From Glandiceps talaboti (Eukaryota; Hemichordata; Enteropneusta; Spengelidae), in NCBI RefSeq assembly GCF_964340395.1, contig NC_135559.1:10667759-10722258 (forward strand): a stretch of DNA of 54,500 nt. The letters are read 5' to 3'. Positions 12,416 to 45,191 of the stretch are shown here, one piece after another; within the stretch, counting starts at the first letter, position 1; every line of letters starts with the position of its first letter. Made by a program: the position numbers and the translations under genes. The notes below the pieces were generated by a model. It was not told the DNA's origin, did not search any database, and worked only from the letters and a program-made list of their open reading frames with translations.

Positions 12416-13918
12416 GAAGGATAACTTGTGGAATGAATTTTATTTAGAGCTCCAAAATTTCTTGAAATGTGAACTATTTTAGTCGTCTGGCAGCTTACTA
12501 ATAGATGAACTTTTTTCAAGTTATGACGAAATATTTATTATGAGTAGTGGAAATTTCCACATTTTTTTTGCAAAATATACCTAATATTATGGCATTGCTT
12601 ATTATGACATAATCACCTATACATCACGTCATTGAATAAATATTAATTTACATGAGACTACTAAATAAATAGTTATCCTCGCTTCACATTAGGTTTTCTT
12701 TTATACATATTTGTGTCTCCAATCATGATGTTGCTATCAAGCAATGTTTGGCTCTTCACGCCATCTCCTATATTTCAACAATTAGGTCAAAGGTCGGAGT
12801 TGGGATAAACTAATTCCCTAGAACCTGAGATACTTCCGGTTTCGGTCATATCCTTTTTCATACTTTGCATACGTACAGAAATGATAAAAAATCGTATAAA
12901 TCACGTACAACCACCATTCTTCGTAGTTTACTGACTTCCATAACCAAGGAAAGAACTCGTTCCTGAGTTTTCCGATATTTTGAGTATCTAGGGAAATTCA
13001 GCGTTTGAAAATTTAGGGTACGTAATTTCTTTACTCCTATTGTAATATAATGTTTGGAGTCTTATTTACAGGAACAAACGCCCATATCCAATTTTAAGAA
13101 GTTGGTCCAACAATTTGGAACTTGTACCTTCAGAGTATCGCGTCAACTCAACGTCAAACTACCCTAAGGGCAAATATATTTCAAATATATACTTTAGTCT
13201 TTTTTTAAGTTAAGCCAGGAACAAGAGGGTTGCATTGTACATGTATACGAGGCTGTGGTTTGTTGAATATACATAATTTACAAAGTGTACTGCAATATTG
13301 AATTTCTCCACCGCACGCAGATCTAGACGTACCAACGGTACATATAAGGTTAAACCCACTTCCGGGTCTCATCCTCAGAGAGTTCATCCCTATACGAGGC
13401 AAATGCAACGAATATTGTTTTATATCCTGAAGTGTCATCGACGCGAACTCACGCAACTTTTATGGAAAAGTAGTATAACACGACAAAATATACCGAGATG
13501 TGTTATTTTATGTTTATATTTTAGTGTGGTTTGTAAAGGACATACATTGTCAGTATGTCTATATACAATTAAATCGTCGCAAAAAGAGCTGCGATGTCAC
13601 CGGTGTCGCGGTTGCGGGCACAGTATGATTAATCCTACGACAACACGTAATCTGCCAAATCACTAATTCTTTGCCATACATCTGAATCAATACATATTTC
13701 CCCAGGTTGCGATCGGCTGACTCTGTTTTATTTATTTTGTATCGTCAATTAATCTCTTATAAAAAGAACCAGTTACTGATAGTAGTATTTTGGAGTAGCT
13801 TTCTTTAACGTTGAAATTTAACATACACTTGTGTACTAATGATGTACCGATCATCTTGGTATGGTTGGTTTTGAACTGGAACCGGTAAATTGCAGAAATC
13901 GGGTAACTCTTGCGATTG

Positions 13919-13927
13919 CCGTTGCCG

Positions 13928-13983
<56 letters not shown>

Positions 13984-14020
13984 ATTGTTGTTGTCGTCGT
14001 CGTCGTCATTATCATCGTTG
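13919..14020. repeat. (TTG)n / (GTC)n trinucleotide array
   Basis: About 70 bp of TTG repeats end in GTCGTCGTC and ATCATC. The poly-Val, poly-Cys, poly-Asn and poly-Thr frames across it are artefacts of the repeat. Confidence 0.95.
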
Positions 14021-14458
14021 GTGTTACCGTTCCTTTCGATCGCAAGCATTTATACCACATGAATTTCAGAATGCACTTGTGTGTTGTTATCTGTATTTCA
14101 AATATGAATAGAAGGTTTGGCTTACATTGAGTATGCTGTACGTCAATTTAAACTGCATAATTTTGTTATCAAATTCTACTATGATATCTGTAATATGCCT
14201 TCTATGTCGTCGGGATATTTTTTGTTGAACAGTAAAACAGATTTTGTTTTGGGGGGAGGGGCTCTTGTTAATGTAACATATAAGCTATAACAGACTCGTA
14301 TGTTACACTAGTTTATAACTCCGTACTTCCACTCGAGAAGGAACTATAGGACGGATATTTATTTCGATGAAACTCAAATGCTAAAGTCGTCGTATGAAAA
14401 TTTATAACACGTTCTTTTCTAAATTTATGACTTTAAACACATGTTTAGGAGGAAGGTT

Positions 14459-14825
14459 AGGCCTAAAAAAAATTGTTTGGTTCCTGTTACCCGACCCCCA
14501 CCTAATTGTTTTCACTGCCGACCCTAAACCTTTTATTACGTACTCGAGAAAAAGATAATGAAAACGCGAAAATTGTGAAGTCTCGCACCAAATAGTGAAT
14601 GCGAAAACTGGCTTCAACTTTAACAAAACAACAATATAAAACTGTTCTTCCAATCTGTAATGGCTGTACATTTTATGAGAAGAAACCTTTGGAAAACAAT
14701 GAAAAACATAACTACCTGAACTAGTAGACACTCACGTATGAAAATACATATATTTATATAAATAAAATATGAAATTTATCTACCCCCATCCAATCTAAAA
14801 TTGATCGTAAGCAAAACCACACAAT
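14459..14825 (+). repeat. Dispersed repeat family R1, copy 1
   Basis: This segment is clearly related to 23313-23638. Shared blocks include AATTGTTTGGTTCC, TCACTGCC with ACCCTAAAC, TATAAAACTGTTCTTCCAAT followed by CTGTAATG, AACTACCTGAACTAG, GACACTCAC and a final AACCACA. Overall similarity is high with indels. No open frame is shared, so it is probably a non-autonomous interspersed element. Confidence 0.8.
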
Positions 14826-14990
14826 GTTTTAGGCCTTAATAAAATATTGTACTTAAAATAAGAGCAAAAGTTTTGTTAAAGGGGCACGAGTTGAGTTTAT
14901 ACATATATGGTTGTAGATTTTGCTGCATATTTTTTCAAGGTACTTGCAGTATTGTACTTACTGAAGCACACTTAACTACCACCTGCCATT

Positions 14991-15068
14991 GACTGAACTC
15001 AAACCTGGTATTAAGAAATAACCCATAAATGATCCGATGACGTAATTTATGATACGTATCAAAAATGT
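14991..15068 (+). repeat. Dispersed repeat family R2, copy 1
   Basis: The segment GACTGAACTC to GATACGTATCAAAAA matches the reverse complement of about 32733-32805, sharing ATCCGATGACGTAATTTAT with one mismatch in the run. A weaker possible relative is at about 11725-11765. Opposite orientation implies transposition rather than tandem duplication. Confidence 0.8.
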
Positions 15069-15249
15069 TCATGAAATCCGTACAATGCAATCAGCCGTTC
15101 TAGCCATGCCAGAAGAAGACAATCGTAATGTTAGAAGACATGTATTGATATTAACAATCTACTGGAATGTGGTTTTATTTATAGTATTATCATAATTATT
15201 GAGTAATTATGTTTATAAACTGGGCTTGTGTCACTTTAACTCGTCCATA

Positions 15250-15262
15250 CCCCCCCCCCCCC
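15250..15262. repeat. C homopolymer
   Basis: A 13 bp C-run in gene-free DNA; likely length-polymorphic. Confidence 0.9.
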
Positions 15263-15519
15263 GGTTTTATTACCACGATCTGAAAAAATCTATGAATTCT
15301 AATTATTTTATGAGCAACATTCATTGAAACCGTTTTTTATTTTCCCGGATCATATTTTACTAGTAGTTACGGGGCTCGTACAGGCAATAATATTTGGTGT
15401 AAAAAGTTACACTAAAAGTATTGTGTCACATATTGTTTCACTTCTTCTTTAGTTTATCTGCATTCTTTGATATTATAGGAAATATTTGTCATTGTGAATA
15501 ATCAGTAGAAAATTAAATG

Positions 15520-16350
15520 TGCAACCAGCAGCAGACGACATGATGACTGTTTTCCAGTAGATGCCAGAAGCAGATGATATTTTCTAATGTAAAGACCTCC
15601 AGGGAGTTTGAGAGTTGATATCATATTTGATAGATGATATAGTGTGTGTCGTCACATCGTACAGTCTGAGGATTCGAATGGTTTATAAGAAGCTGGCAAT
15701 ATTTTGTTATGTATCGCCGAGAATTTCTTACAATGTTATTCTAGAAGCAGCGACATTTTGATGGATATTCCAAGCATTTTTTTTTCAGTATCACACAAGA
15801 AGCAGACTGTAAGACATCATATACATTCACTAGAGATAAACTTCAGGAGCAGATAATATTTTTAAAAAGTCGTCGAAATCTTACTATGGAAGCCAGTTGA
15901 CATGAAACAAAACGTCATCTGGATGGCTCAAAAAATACTAACCTTTGCTATATTTTACATCTGGCTCGACAGCAAATTGGCTTTTTTAAACATTACTTCT
16001 TTTCATCCTCTGGTGTGGGAAAAATGTTTTAGTTGGTGAGCTACCATTGTCGGAGCAGATCGTCACCAAATTATGTACATTGTAACAAAGTATTCTTTAC
16101 TAGGCATGTCAATGGACTAAAATGTAACAATTTTACTTCAAATTGTGTGAGCCTGACGATAAGATGTACCAATTCCAGTAAGATATTTATGGAGCAGACG
16201 ATAAAATGTAGCAATTTAACTCAGACGACAATTACATTTGGACTGGCCTCCATTGTATAGTGAATGTTATGCTGCGCAAGAAGCAGACGACATTTTAATA
16301 CTGTAACATTAACACAGATTTTTGTACAGTGACAGCGCTAGTGATACCAG
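15520..16350. repeat. Degenerate minisatellite-like cluster (AGCAGACGACATTTT type)
   Basis: Loose repeats of GAAGCAGACGACATTTT or GGAGCAGACGATAAAATG occur near 15533, 15571, 15853, 16197, 16233 and 16286, with AAAATGTAACAATTT or AAAATGTAGCAATTT partners between them. Units look roughly 40-90 bp long and strongly diverged. The same pair of motifs recurs near 30.85-30.93 kb. Confidence 0.5.
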
Positions 16351-16634
16351 GAACAGGCGAAACTCAGCTGGGGTTTTAGAGCTGAACGACGCCCTTGGAA
16401 CCATTCTTCCGTCTGGTCAAGGTCATATTAATAATTTGTTCCTCATTTATTAGAAACACGACATCCTAGGGTAGAAAGGATCATATCATGGCATTTGCTA
16501 CATGTGCACATAGAGTATTAAATAACCAAAATGTCCCTATCTTCTTTAATACAGAGAATTTCCATAACCAACTTTTCCTGAACTATTGAATATACAACTA
16601 CAATTATAGTTGATGTGATTCAACCTACTTTCTT

Positions 16635-16642
16635 TGACGTCA
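16635..16642. promoter_or_regulatory. Perfect palindromic CRE (TGACGTCA)
   Basis: The cAMP-response element consensus TGACGTCA ends 6 nt before the transporter start codon at 16649. It is a candidate CREB/ATF site in the 5' UTR or core promoter. The site itself is seen directly; function is inference, weakened because the same octamer occurs at least eight more times in the window. Confidence 0.45.
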
Positions 16643-16648
16643 TCAACC

Positions 16649-38311
<21,663 letters not shown>

Positions 38312-38521
38312 GATTGCATATGTGCCTTAGCTGATGCTACTAAGAGACATAAGCTTGGAATGAAGGTCACATTGTTGTCTGTGTGATATTGCCGATATTG
38401 GAAAAACCAGGGTTTCGACACCTAGTATTCCTCACGGTTTGGAGCCCCGTCGTCTGATGTGGCCACAACGTGAACAAACAGACAAGAAATGTAAATTTCA
38501 TTGGACAAATCACGACTTGAA

Positions 38522-38548
38522 CACGTGTTGAGCACGTGCAGTGCACGT
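38522..38548. promoter_or_regulatory. Three phased CACGTG E-boxes
   Basis: CACGTG occurs at 38522-38527, 38533-38538 and 38543-38548, spaced 11 and 10 bp, about one helical turn each. The consensus binds bHLH factors such as USF, MYC/MAX, CLOCK or MITF types. It lies 211 bp after the transporter stop, so in the 3' UTR or a downstream enhancer. Function is inferred. Confidence 0.4.
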
Positions 38549-40805
38549 GAAATACACGCGCATGTGCATGCCTGTTGTGCATGTAAGATTTTTTAAATAT
38601 TGTAAACAAAGCAATTGTCAAAGGGTGAGTGTAACGGAATTTATAGAAGGTTCGGTCTAGGCTCGGTCATGAACGGTGACATTTTTCAGGTTTATGTAAA
38701 TTCAACAAAAGATCTGGATTAGAAGTTATATATTCCACATGAGTGTGAGACATGCATGACTACTTAAGATGACGTTTGTATCAAAAGCCTATAACTTAGA
38801 AGAATGACGTCACGTCCGATGTATCTTTTGAATATTTCATCCAAATTCTCAAAACCTACACTACAATCGTAATGTCGAATGGCTTCCGGTTTATTCACTA
38901 TTATGATTATTGATACTATTAATTATTGCTCAATCATTATGCACCTACATTAAATACATATAGAAATATCTCAATATATTTGGAACAAAAGAGAATTATG
39001 TTTCCATCTTTGTGTCTCTGAGTAATTTGCATAACAGAAATCCTCAGCTGCAAAGAATGTTTCTGAACGTTTCTGAACGTCAATTCTTCTGTGTAATTGA
39101 TAAGTATCCAGTTAAACGTGTCAAATTGATATAGTGAAGATACAATGGAAACCAATTGGAATAAACTATAACCTGGCTTGACAACAACTCTTGTTCAGAA
39201 CATTGGCATTGCTACATTTTAATCTGTTTACATGAGTGATAAAAGCATATGAGTTGTAATGTATATAATTTGGTGATGACACGCTTAGATAAAGGTAGCT
39301 TATTCACAGAAATGTAGCAATGTTGATACGGGTTTTCAGTCACGATGGACAATGAAAAGTAGGCTAGTAATTTTCTGTCTAGCTAGACAGTTATTTGTTT
39401 TAAGTCAGCTGGCTGCCATACAGAGTTTAGGTTTATTTTCGCATCCTCGCTATTCAGAGGTATGATCATTTTGCGTATTCCTAGGGGGTCAAATATTTGC
39501 GATATGGCAGACTGGGTGTACCTCGGACAAAGGTCGAAAACCAAAGACAGCGCACTCCTATACTAAGCACGGAGATTGTTGTCGGCAGTAAACTTACAAG
39601 CTTTCTGGTTAGATTAATTTTGATTTGTGTTTTTGTAAACTGTTACATGTATGTGTTCTTCTATGACGTTCTTCAGACTTCACGATATTGTATTGTTAAT
39701 CTTCAAGTACTCTCAGCTAGTATATGTTTTCACGAGAAGTCCGAGTCACAGTTTCTTCGCCAAATATGCAAATTTGTTATATTAAAAAGCTATCACGTGT
39801 TCGTCTATTTCGGGTTTTACTCTTATAGGTAAATCATTAAATCATATAAAATCAAAATGAATTTTATACCCAATTATATTCGAGGGACATCTGTTTCTTC
39901 AGAGTCTGACCATTAAAGTGGTCTGAGGTGATTATAGGCACAATTTAGTGAGACAAAGTACGTTAACCTAATTATTTATCAAGTTTTCTCCAATTTTAGC
40001 GATAAGTTCTTAGAAACGAATATAAAATAGGCCCAAAAATAGCTGAGTGGGTGTTTCAGTCGCCATAGCAACAAAATTCATTATATTCCAGAACCGGCTA
40101 TTGCATAATTGTTAACATGCTTATACCAAATCAGTATCCATGGTAACATTCACAGTTTTAGAAATCAGCCATTAATTTTATATATATAAACATGTTTATG
40201 ATAGCTCCGGCCGATAAAACAGTGAAATGACACAATACATACACGCAATGTTAATCTTTGCGAGAAAATGATTACATACATGAGAATAATGGACTTTTTT
40301 AATAATCAAATTTAAAGAACAACGTTTCCAATTTCTTTTAAAACGCATTTATACATTTTCATTGATAAGATTTTAAATTTGAGACAAAAGTTATAAACTT
40401 ATTATACATTATATAATTCTGGATGTAAAATCATTTGTACATATACTCCAGAATAAGGCCTCTGGTTATAATTGGTTGTAGAAATTAAGAATAATTTGTA
40501 TAAAATACAAACAATCGTTGTTTAGCAACTATTATCTACGGTGTTATATGATTGATTATGTGAGTATTACAGGTATATGGTTATTTGGTTGTATTACTAC
40601 CAAAATTAAGAGAGTATAGCGTTTCAATTACAAGGCGAGATGTCTCACATGGTGTTTTTTATTAAGAATTTCACAAACAAAACAGACAAAATAGCGCGCG
40701 CGCGCATTACACTTCATCTCACTGTTGTTAGACTCTTGCTTGATTCACTGATGCGACATTGATGTTGTTTGTGTTTACAGTGATCAACAAATGTATCATT
40801 TAAAC

Positions 40806-40848
<43 letters not shown>

Positions 40849-40906
40849 GTGCATGTGCATGTGTGTGTATGTGTGTATGTGTGTATGTGTATGTGTATGT
40901 GTGTCT
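40806..40906. repeat. (TGTATG)n hexanucleotide microsatellite
   Basis: GTGTAT/GTATGT repeats with a few TGCATG and TGTG variants. Confidence 0.95.
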
Positions 40907-41254
40907 GTAGTGTGTTTGTGACTCGTAACAATAACAATAACAATAACAGTTGTCTGAAACGTCAAAGATAGTGTACCACCAAATTGAAATTCGATGTTCT
41001 CTTAATGTTGGTGTTATCACGCCATCAGACTTTATTTGATATAAATATACAAGGAATATAGACAGTAGACCATTGTTTATTTTACTGCCATTATTGTTTC
41101 TTGGACAAATCTTACTGGCTGACTTGTTAAACATGTCTTCTAGCATTACATATTCCAGAGATTGATCTTCTTGATTTATTTGTATGAAATAATAAATATG
41201 CACTTTTTTTCAAAAAGTCGAAACTGTTTGTCACCGGTACCTAGTTGATAAGGA

Positions 41255-41317
41255 GCATACATATGTACGTACATACGTACATACGTACGTACGTACGTAC
41301 GTACGTACGTACATACA
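41255..41317. repeat. (ACGT)n / (ACAT)n microsatellite
   Basis: A self-complementary ACGT array flanked by ACAT units. Confidence 0.95.
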
Positions 41318-42180
41318 TTGCTTAGTCATACTGACACACTGAATGTAAGTGTGTATGTAAGAGTATTTCTATTACAATTGCAAACACGGTTCTGGAGAAG
41401 ATTACCGCCAAAAAGACGACCTGAATTTTACAACCGAACTGCCATTAGTAATACGGAAAACGTTGCATTAACAAGTAACAAGTGCCTTTCTTCTCAGTCG
41501 TATCATGTAAAAAAGAAAAAAATATGGAAAGTCAACAAACTGGAACTCTGCTAGATTTCTCAAGGCGACATTTCTTTTAGATCTTCGTTAAAAATTGTCA
41601 GTAGACAAAAAAACATGGTGACAAACATTTTTTTCAAAATCCCTTGACTTTGACAACGCGTACACATTCTACCAAAACAAATTGTGCCTCAAAATTATGA
41701 CAAAAAATTAAAATCTTGAATTTTGAATGAAATACGTTCAAAAAAGAAGAAATCGCCACCTTGGGAAAAGTATCATAGTTATTACCGAATGTAATGTTTT
41801 TCACTAAGCTGATCTGAAAACCTCAACTTACGATTTACATCTTGCCGATTTGACAAGGTGTTTTTTTTTAAGTTAACAGCATATATTATTTACTGAAGAC
41901 TGTTGGCTATTGTACAGTATATTTCAAACCCAGAGGAAACCAGAATTTCTTGAAAATAGAACATAGGTACTAAGCTGATATCCCCACTGACACCAACAAA
42001 AGGGGGACATGTTTGTCGCAATCTTTTGTCTTCGTGGTTATGGCTTCTTTTAAAAGTCGCGGTATACTTCTAAAGAATTAAACCGTGCGATTTCTTTTAC
42101 GGAGTAGCTGTGAAGGCGACTTATTGAAACTCGTATATTCGTGGTGAAAATATCGTCACACGGAGCAATGATTTGAAATT

Positions 42181-42350
42181 GTGTTTGTTTGTGTGTATGT
42201 GTGTGTGTGTGTGTGTGTGTTTGTTTGTTTGTTTGTCTGTCTGTCTGGTTGTTTGTTTTGGGTTTTGTTTAAATTTGTTTTGGGGTTGTTGTTTTTTTGT
42301 TTCTTTGTTGTTTGTTCGTTGTTGTTTTGTTTTGTTTTTGTTTTGTTTTT
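42181..42350. repeat. GT, TTTG and TCTG low-complexity tract
   Basis: (GT)n at about 42190-42220, (TTTG)n, (TCTG)n, then a G/T-only stretch ending in a G-run near 42351. All open frames here are low complexity. Confidence 0.93.
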
Positions 42351-42618
42351 GGGGGGAGCAGATCTGACACTCATTTTGGAGAACTGGTTTTCGCACATTT
42401 CTGACGACAGTTTTGAATTGAAAATTTTATTAAAAGTGAAACTTGCATGTGTGACTCTTCTTTTTAGATCCAGACACATGCCAGCTTTATATTTGTGTTA
42501 ATATATTTTCAATTCGAGTTTTCCTTCGGGGGTGGAAATATCACATTACGTCTTTATAAATAATATATACCATTTATGTTATGTACATTTAGACAGCGCT
42601 GAAACAAAAACGACCAAA

Positions 42619-42674
42619 CGGCAGGATCTAATCGGCAGGATCTCATCGGCAGGATCTAATCGGCAAGACCTGGT
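42619..42674. repeat. 14 bp minisatellite (4 units)
   Basis: Unit CGGCAGGATCTAAT repeated with one C variant in unit 2 and a degenerate fourth unit (CGGCAAGACC). Confidence 0.85.
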
Positions 42675-43125
42675 GTTCTTTAAACTCGCTGGTGACAAAT
42701 AATACACAATTATGTATCTGACTTTGAATAATATGTGTCGTTCTGTGATATCTTTTATTATTAATCAAGCTATTAAAATGGAAATGAAAAAATGAATAAT
42801 TAAAAGTGAACGAATTGAAACTAAATATGATTTATGAATACGTTCTTCAAGATCTTCCGTCGTGCATATTGATACCATACATGACCTTCTCTTGGAGATG
42901 GAATGGACTTGGAGCTAAACTCCGCGAGATACCATTCAAGTGCGTTTATTACCAATATATATTGACAATGCGAGCTTCTGAGAGAGTCCCTCTAGAATAC
43001 AATAGCCATGTGATAGCGTCAATATCAATTTCAAAATTCAATGTTTAGAAAATGGAAAAAAGTCGTTTTCAATTTCAACATAAATGAATGAAAGGGAAAC
43101 GTTATACTAAGTAGTGAATTGACTT

Positions 43126-43135
43126 TTTGTTTGTT

Positions 43136-43206
<71 letters not shown>

Positions 43207-43344
43207 GTACCTGTCTGTCTGTCTGTCTGTCTGTTTGTTTGTTTGCTTGTTTCTTTGTTGGCTGTCAGTCTGTCTGTCTGTTTGTTTGTTTGTTTGTTTG
43301 TTGTGTGTGTGTTTGTTTGTTTGTTTGTTTGTTTGTTTGTTTGT

Positions 43345-43383
<39 letters not shown>

Positions 43384-43384
43384 T
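43126..43384. repeat. (TTTG)n / (TCTG)n / (TTG)n compound microsatellite
   Basis: Alternating blocks of TTTG and TCTG with a TTG tail at about 43347-43382. The same CTGT unit recurs in at least six other arrays in the window. Confidence 0.96.
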
Positions 43385-44065
43385 GGGGAAAGAAACTAGC
43401 ACTGGCGTCAGTGAGATGCACTTCACCGGTAAGGGAAACCAATTCTACTCACAACTTGTCATGAACATTATCACAGTAGAACACGGTAGAGTCAAAGAGT
43501 GCAGTGTTGCTTTCTTCAATTAAGCTGTTCAACCTTTACTCAGTTTACGAGAAAAATGAATCAAAATTCTCCCATCCCTATAAATAGATCACCAACTACA
43601 ACTGTACCAGGGTGGTGACTTTTATGTGAAGTATATGTCAAAGGTTAAAATTCTCAACCCGTTGCTTTCGCCTAATAGAGTAAGGGGTAAACTAGACTAG
43701 CAATTTTGACCTCCTTCAGATAGATTAGTAATCAATTGTTCTATTGCCATGGTAATCTGGTAATTTTTCTTCTGATCTTTATTTGTATCTTTTTGCTTGT
43801 CTGTGAATTTAATATCTTTAAACTTATTCATGCTCTTTAACGGTAGCTGGAATATTTTTGTGAAATCCATTTGCATAATCAACGATTTTTGTATGAAGGC
43901 ATTCACTTTACATTTTGGTTTGTATACGATAAATTGCTTTATCTTTAGTGGCAATTAACAACCTTCACAAAAGGTAGGCGAGATTATGCAAACATCATTT
44001 TAAAATAGTCCCCTCAGAGAAACGTTCGACAGAACATCAGTCACGTAAGTGTTTAAAAAAATAGC

Positions 44066-44100
<35 letters not shown>

Positions 44101-44111
44101 TACATACAGAC

Positions 44112-44180
<69 letters not shown>

Positions 44181-44203
44181 CAGATGTTGGCAGATAAATA
44201 GAT

Positions 44204-44272
<69 letters not shown>

Positions 44273-44293
44273 CAGATGTTGGCAGATAAATAA

Positions 44294-44325
<32 letters not shown>

Positions 44326-44410
44326 GTAGACAGACAGACAGACAGACAGACAGACACAGATGTTGGCAGATTAATAGATAGATAGAAAGAATCATCAGTG
44401 ACAGACAGAC

Positions 44411-44505
<95 letters not shown>

Positions 44506-44520
44506 AAAAGTGACAGACAG
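44066..44520. repeat. (CAGA)n higher-order repeat and (GAAA)n array
   Basis: CAGA blocks are punctuated by three copies of CAGATGTTGGCAGAT followed by AATAGATAGA-type sequence, starting at 44181, 44273 and 44357 (spacing 92 and 84 bp). The array ends in (GAAA)n from about 44412 to 44508. This is a nested repeat, not a gene, despite a 228-codon minus-strand frame. Confidence 0.95.
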
Positions 44521-45191
44521 AGTGAGGCAGGGGATGGGGTCGGTCACGTTGTAGATTTGCACATGGCAATACAAGTGTATATCTTATGTACTTAATATGA
44601 AAGCGTGCATAATTATGTAACGTCACATGCATGTACACGCACTCACATGTAATAGCAGGTGATTGAAATAAACGAACTATTAACATGAGGAAAGCACACG
44701 TGGACCTGTCAACAATAAAATGTAGACAACATCATTATAAATCGTACTTTCGTCTCGTTTTGAATTATCATGGATATTTTTTTCCTTCAAATTATGTTTA
44801 CCCCGTCGCTTGTATATTTCTGAAGTGTAAAATGTACATCACATAAAGCCATACGTACTCACTTTACAGTTGTATTGTCGTCAGATCTCTATGGTTACAG
44901 TCACGTGGTGTTTTCATATAGCTTAAGGGAGAAAGCGGCTTCCTATAAGAATGATTGTATTTTATCACAGAACTAAAGTCCATCAAATATGCATCATACG
45001 TGTATGTAGGAAAGCAATGCCGGCAGATGGACCATCTGTGTAGCATTACAACTACTATAGTTGCAGGAGTGGACGAAAATGAGGACTATCAAGCCATAAT
45101 GAGTCAACAGATTTCAAGAATCTTCCCCCATTAAGGTCACTTGCGAAGATATTTCCATTTTGGATTTTTGCTGGTACGATTATCACGGAAA

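Larger units (their letters stand above)
10991..16648. other. Gene-free upstream region of the ABC transporter
   Basis: No exon recognised. Contents are a short foldback-bearing repeat at 11571-11658, a tetranucleotide block (12203-12415), a TTG/GTC array (13919-14020), dispersed repeats at 14459-14825 and 14991-15068, a C-run (15250-15262) and the degenerate motif cluster 15.5-16.35 kb. The promoter and 5' UTR of the transporter must lie at its right end, but no TATA box or initiator can be assigned. Confidence 0.55.
38312..45191. other. Transporter 3' flank and intergenic region
   Basis: The stretch starts with the presumed 3' UTR; a candidate poly(A) signal AATAAA is at 39160-39165, not verified. 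Further on I see an E-box triplet (38522-38548), a GC dinucleotide run (40694-40705) and several microsatellites, but no exon I can support. The frame at 39497-39832 lacks an ATG start and homology. Confidence 0.55.

Noticed and set aside
13298-13666. 122-codon frame ending in a Cys-rich CHRCRGCGH motif
   Set aside because: It resembles a zinc knuckle only superficially. No retrotransposon gag context surrounds it and the frame lacks other domain features.
39497-39832. 111-codon frame downstream of the transporter
   Set aside because: It begins at TTG, not ATG; it has no homology I recognise and lies in the 3' flank.
44000-44686. 228-codon minus-strand open frame
   Set aside because: It runs almost entirely through CAGA and GAAA microsatellites; Cys-Leu-Ser-Val and Phe-Leu-Ser periodicity is a repeat artefact.
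45141-45191. N-terminal extension of the GPCR by 17 codons
   Set aside because: It starts at TTG with an in-frame stop just upstream; the ATG at 45192 has strong context.
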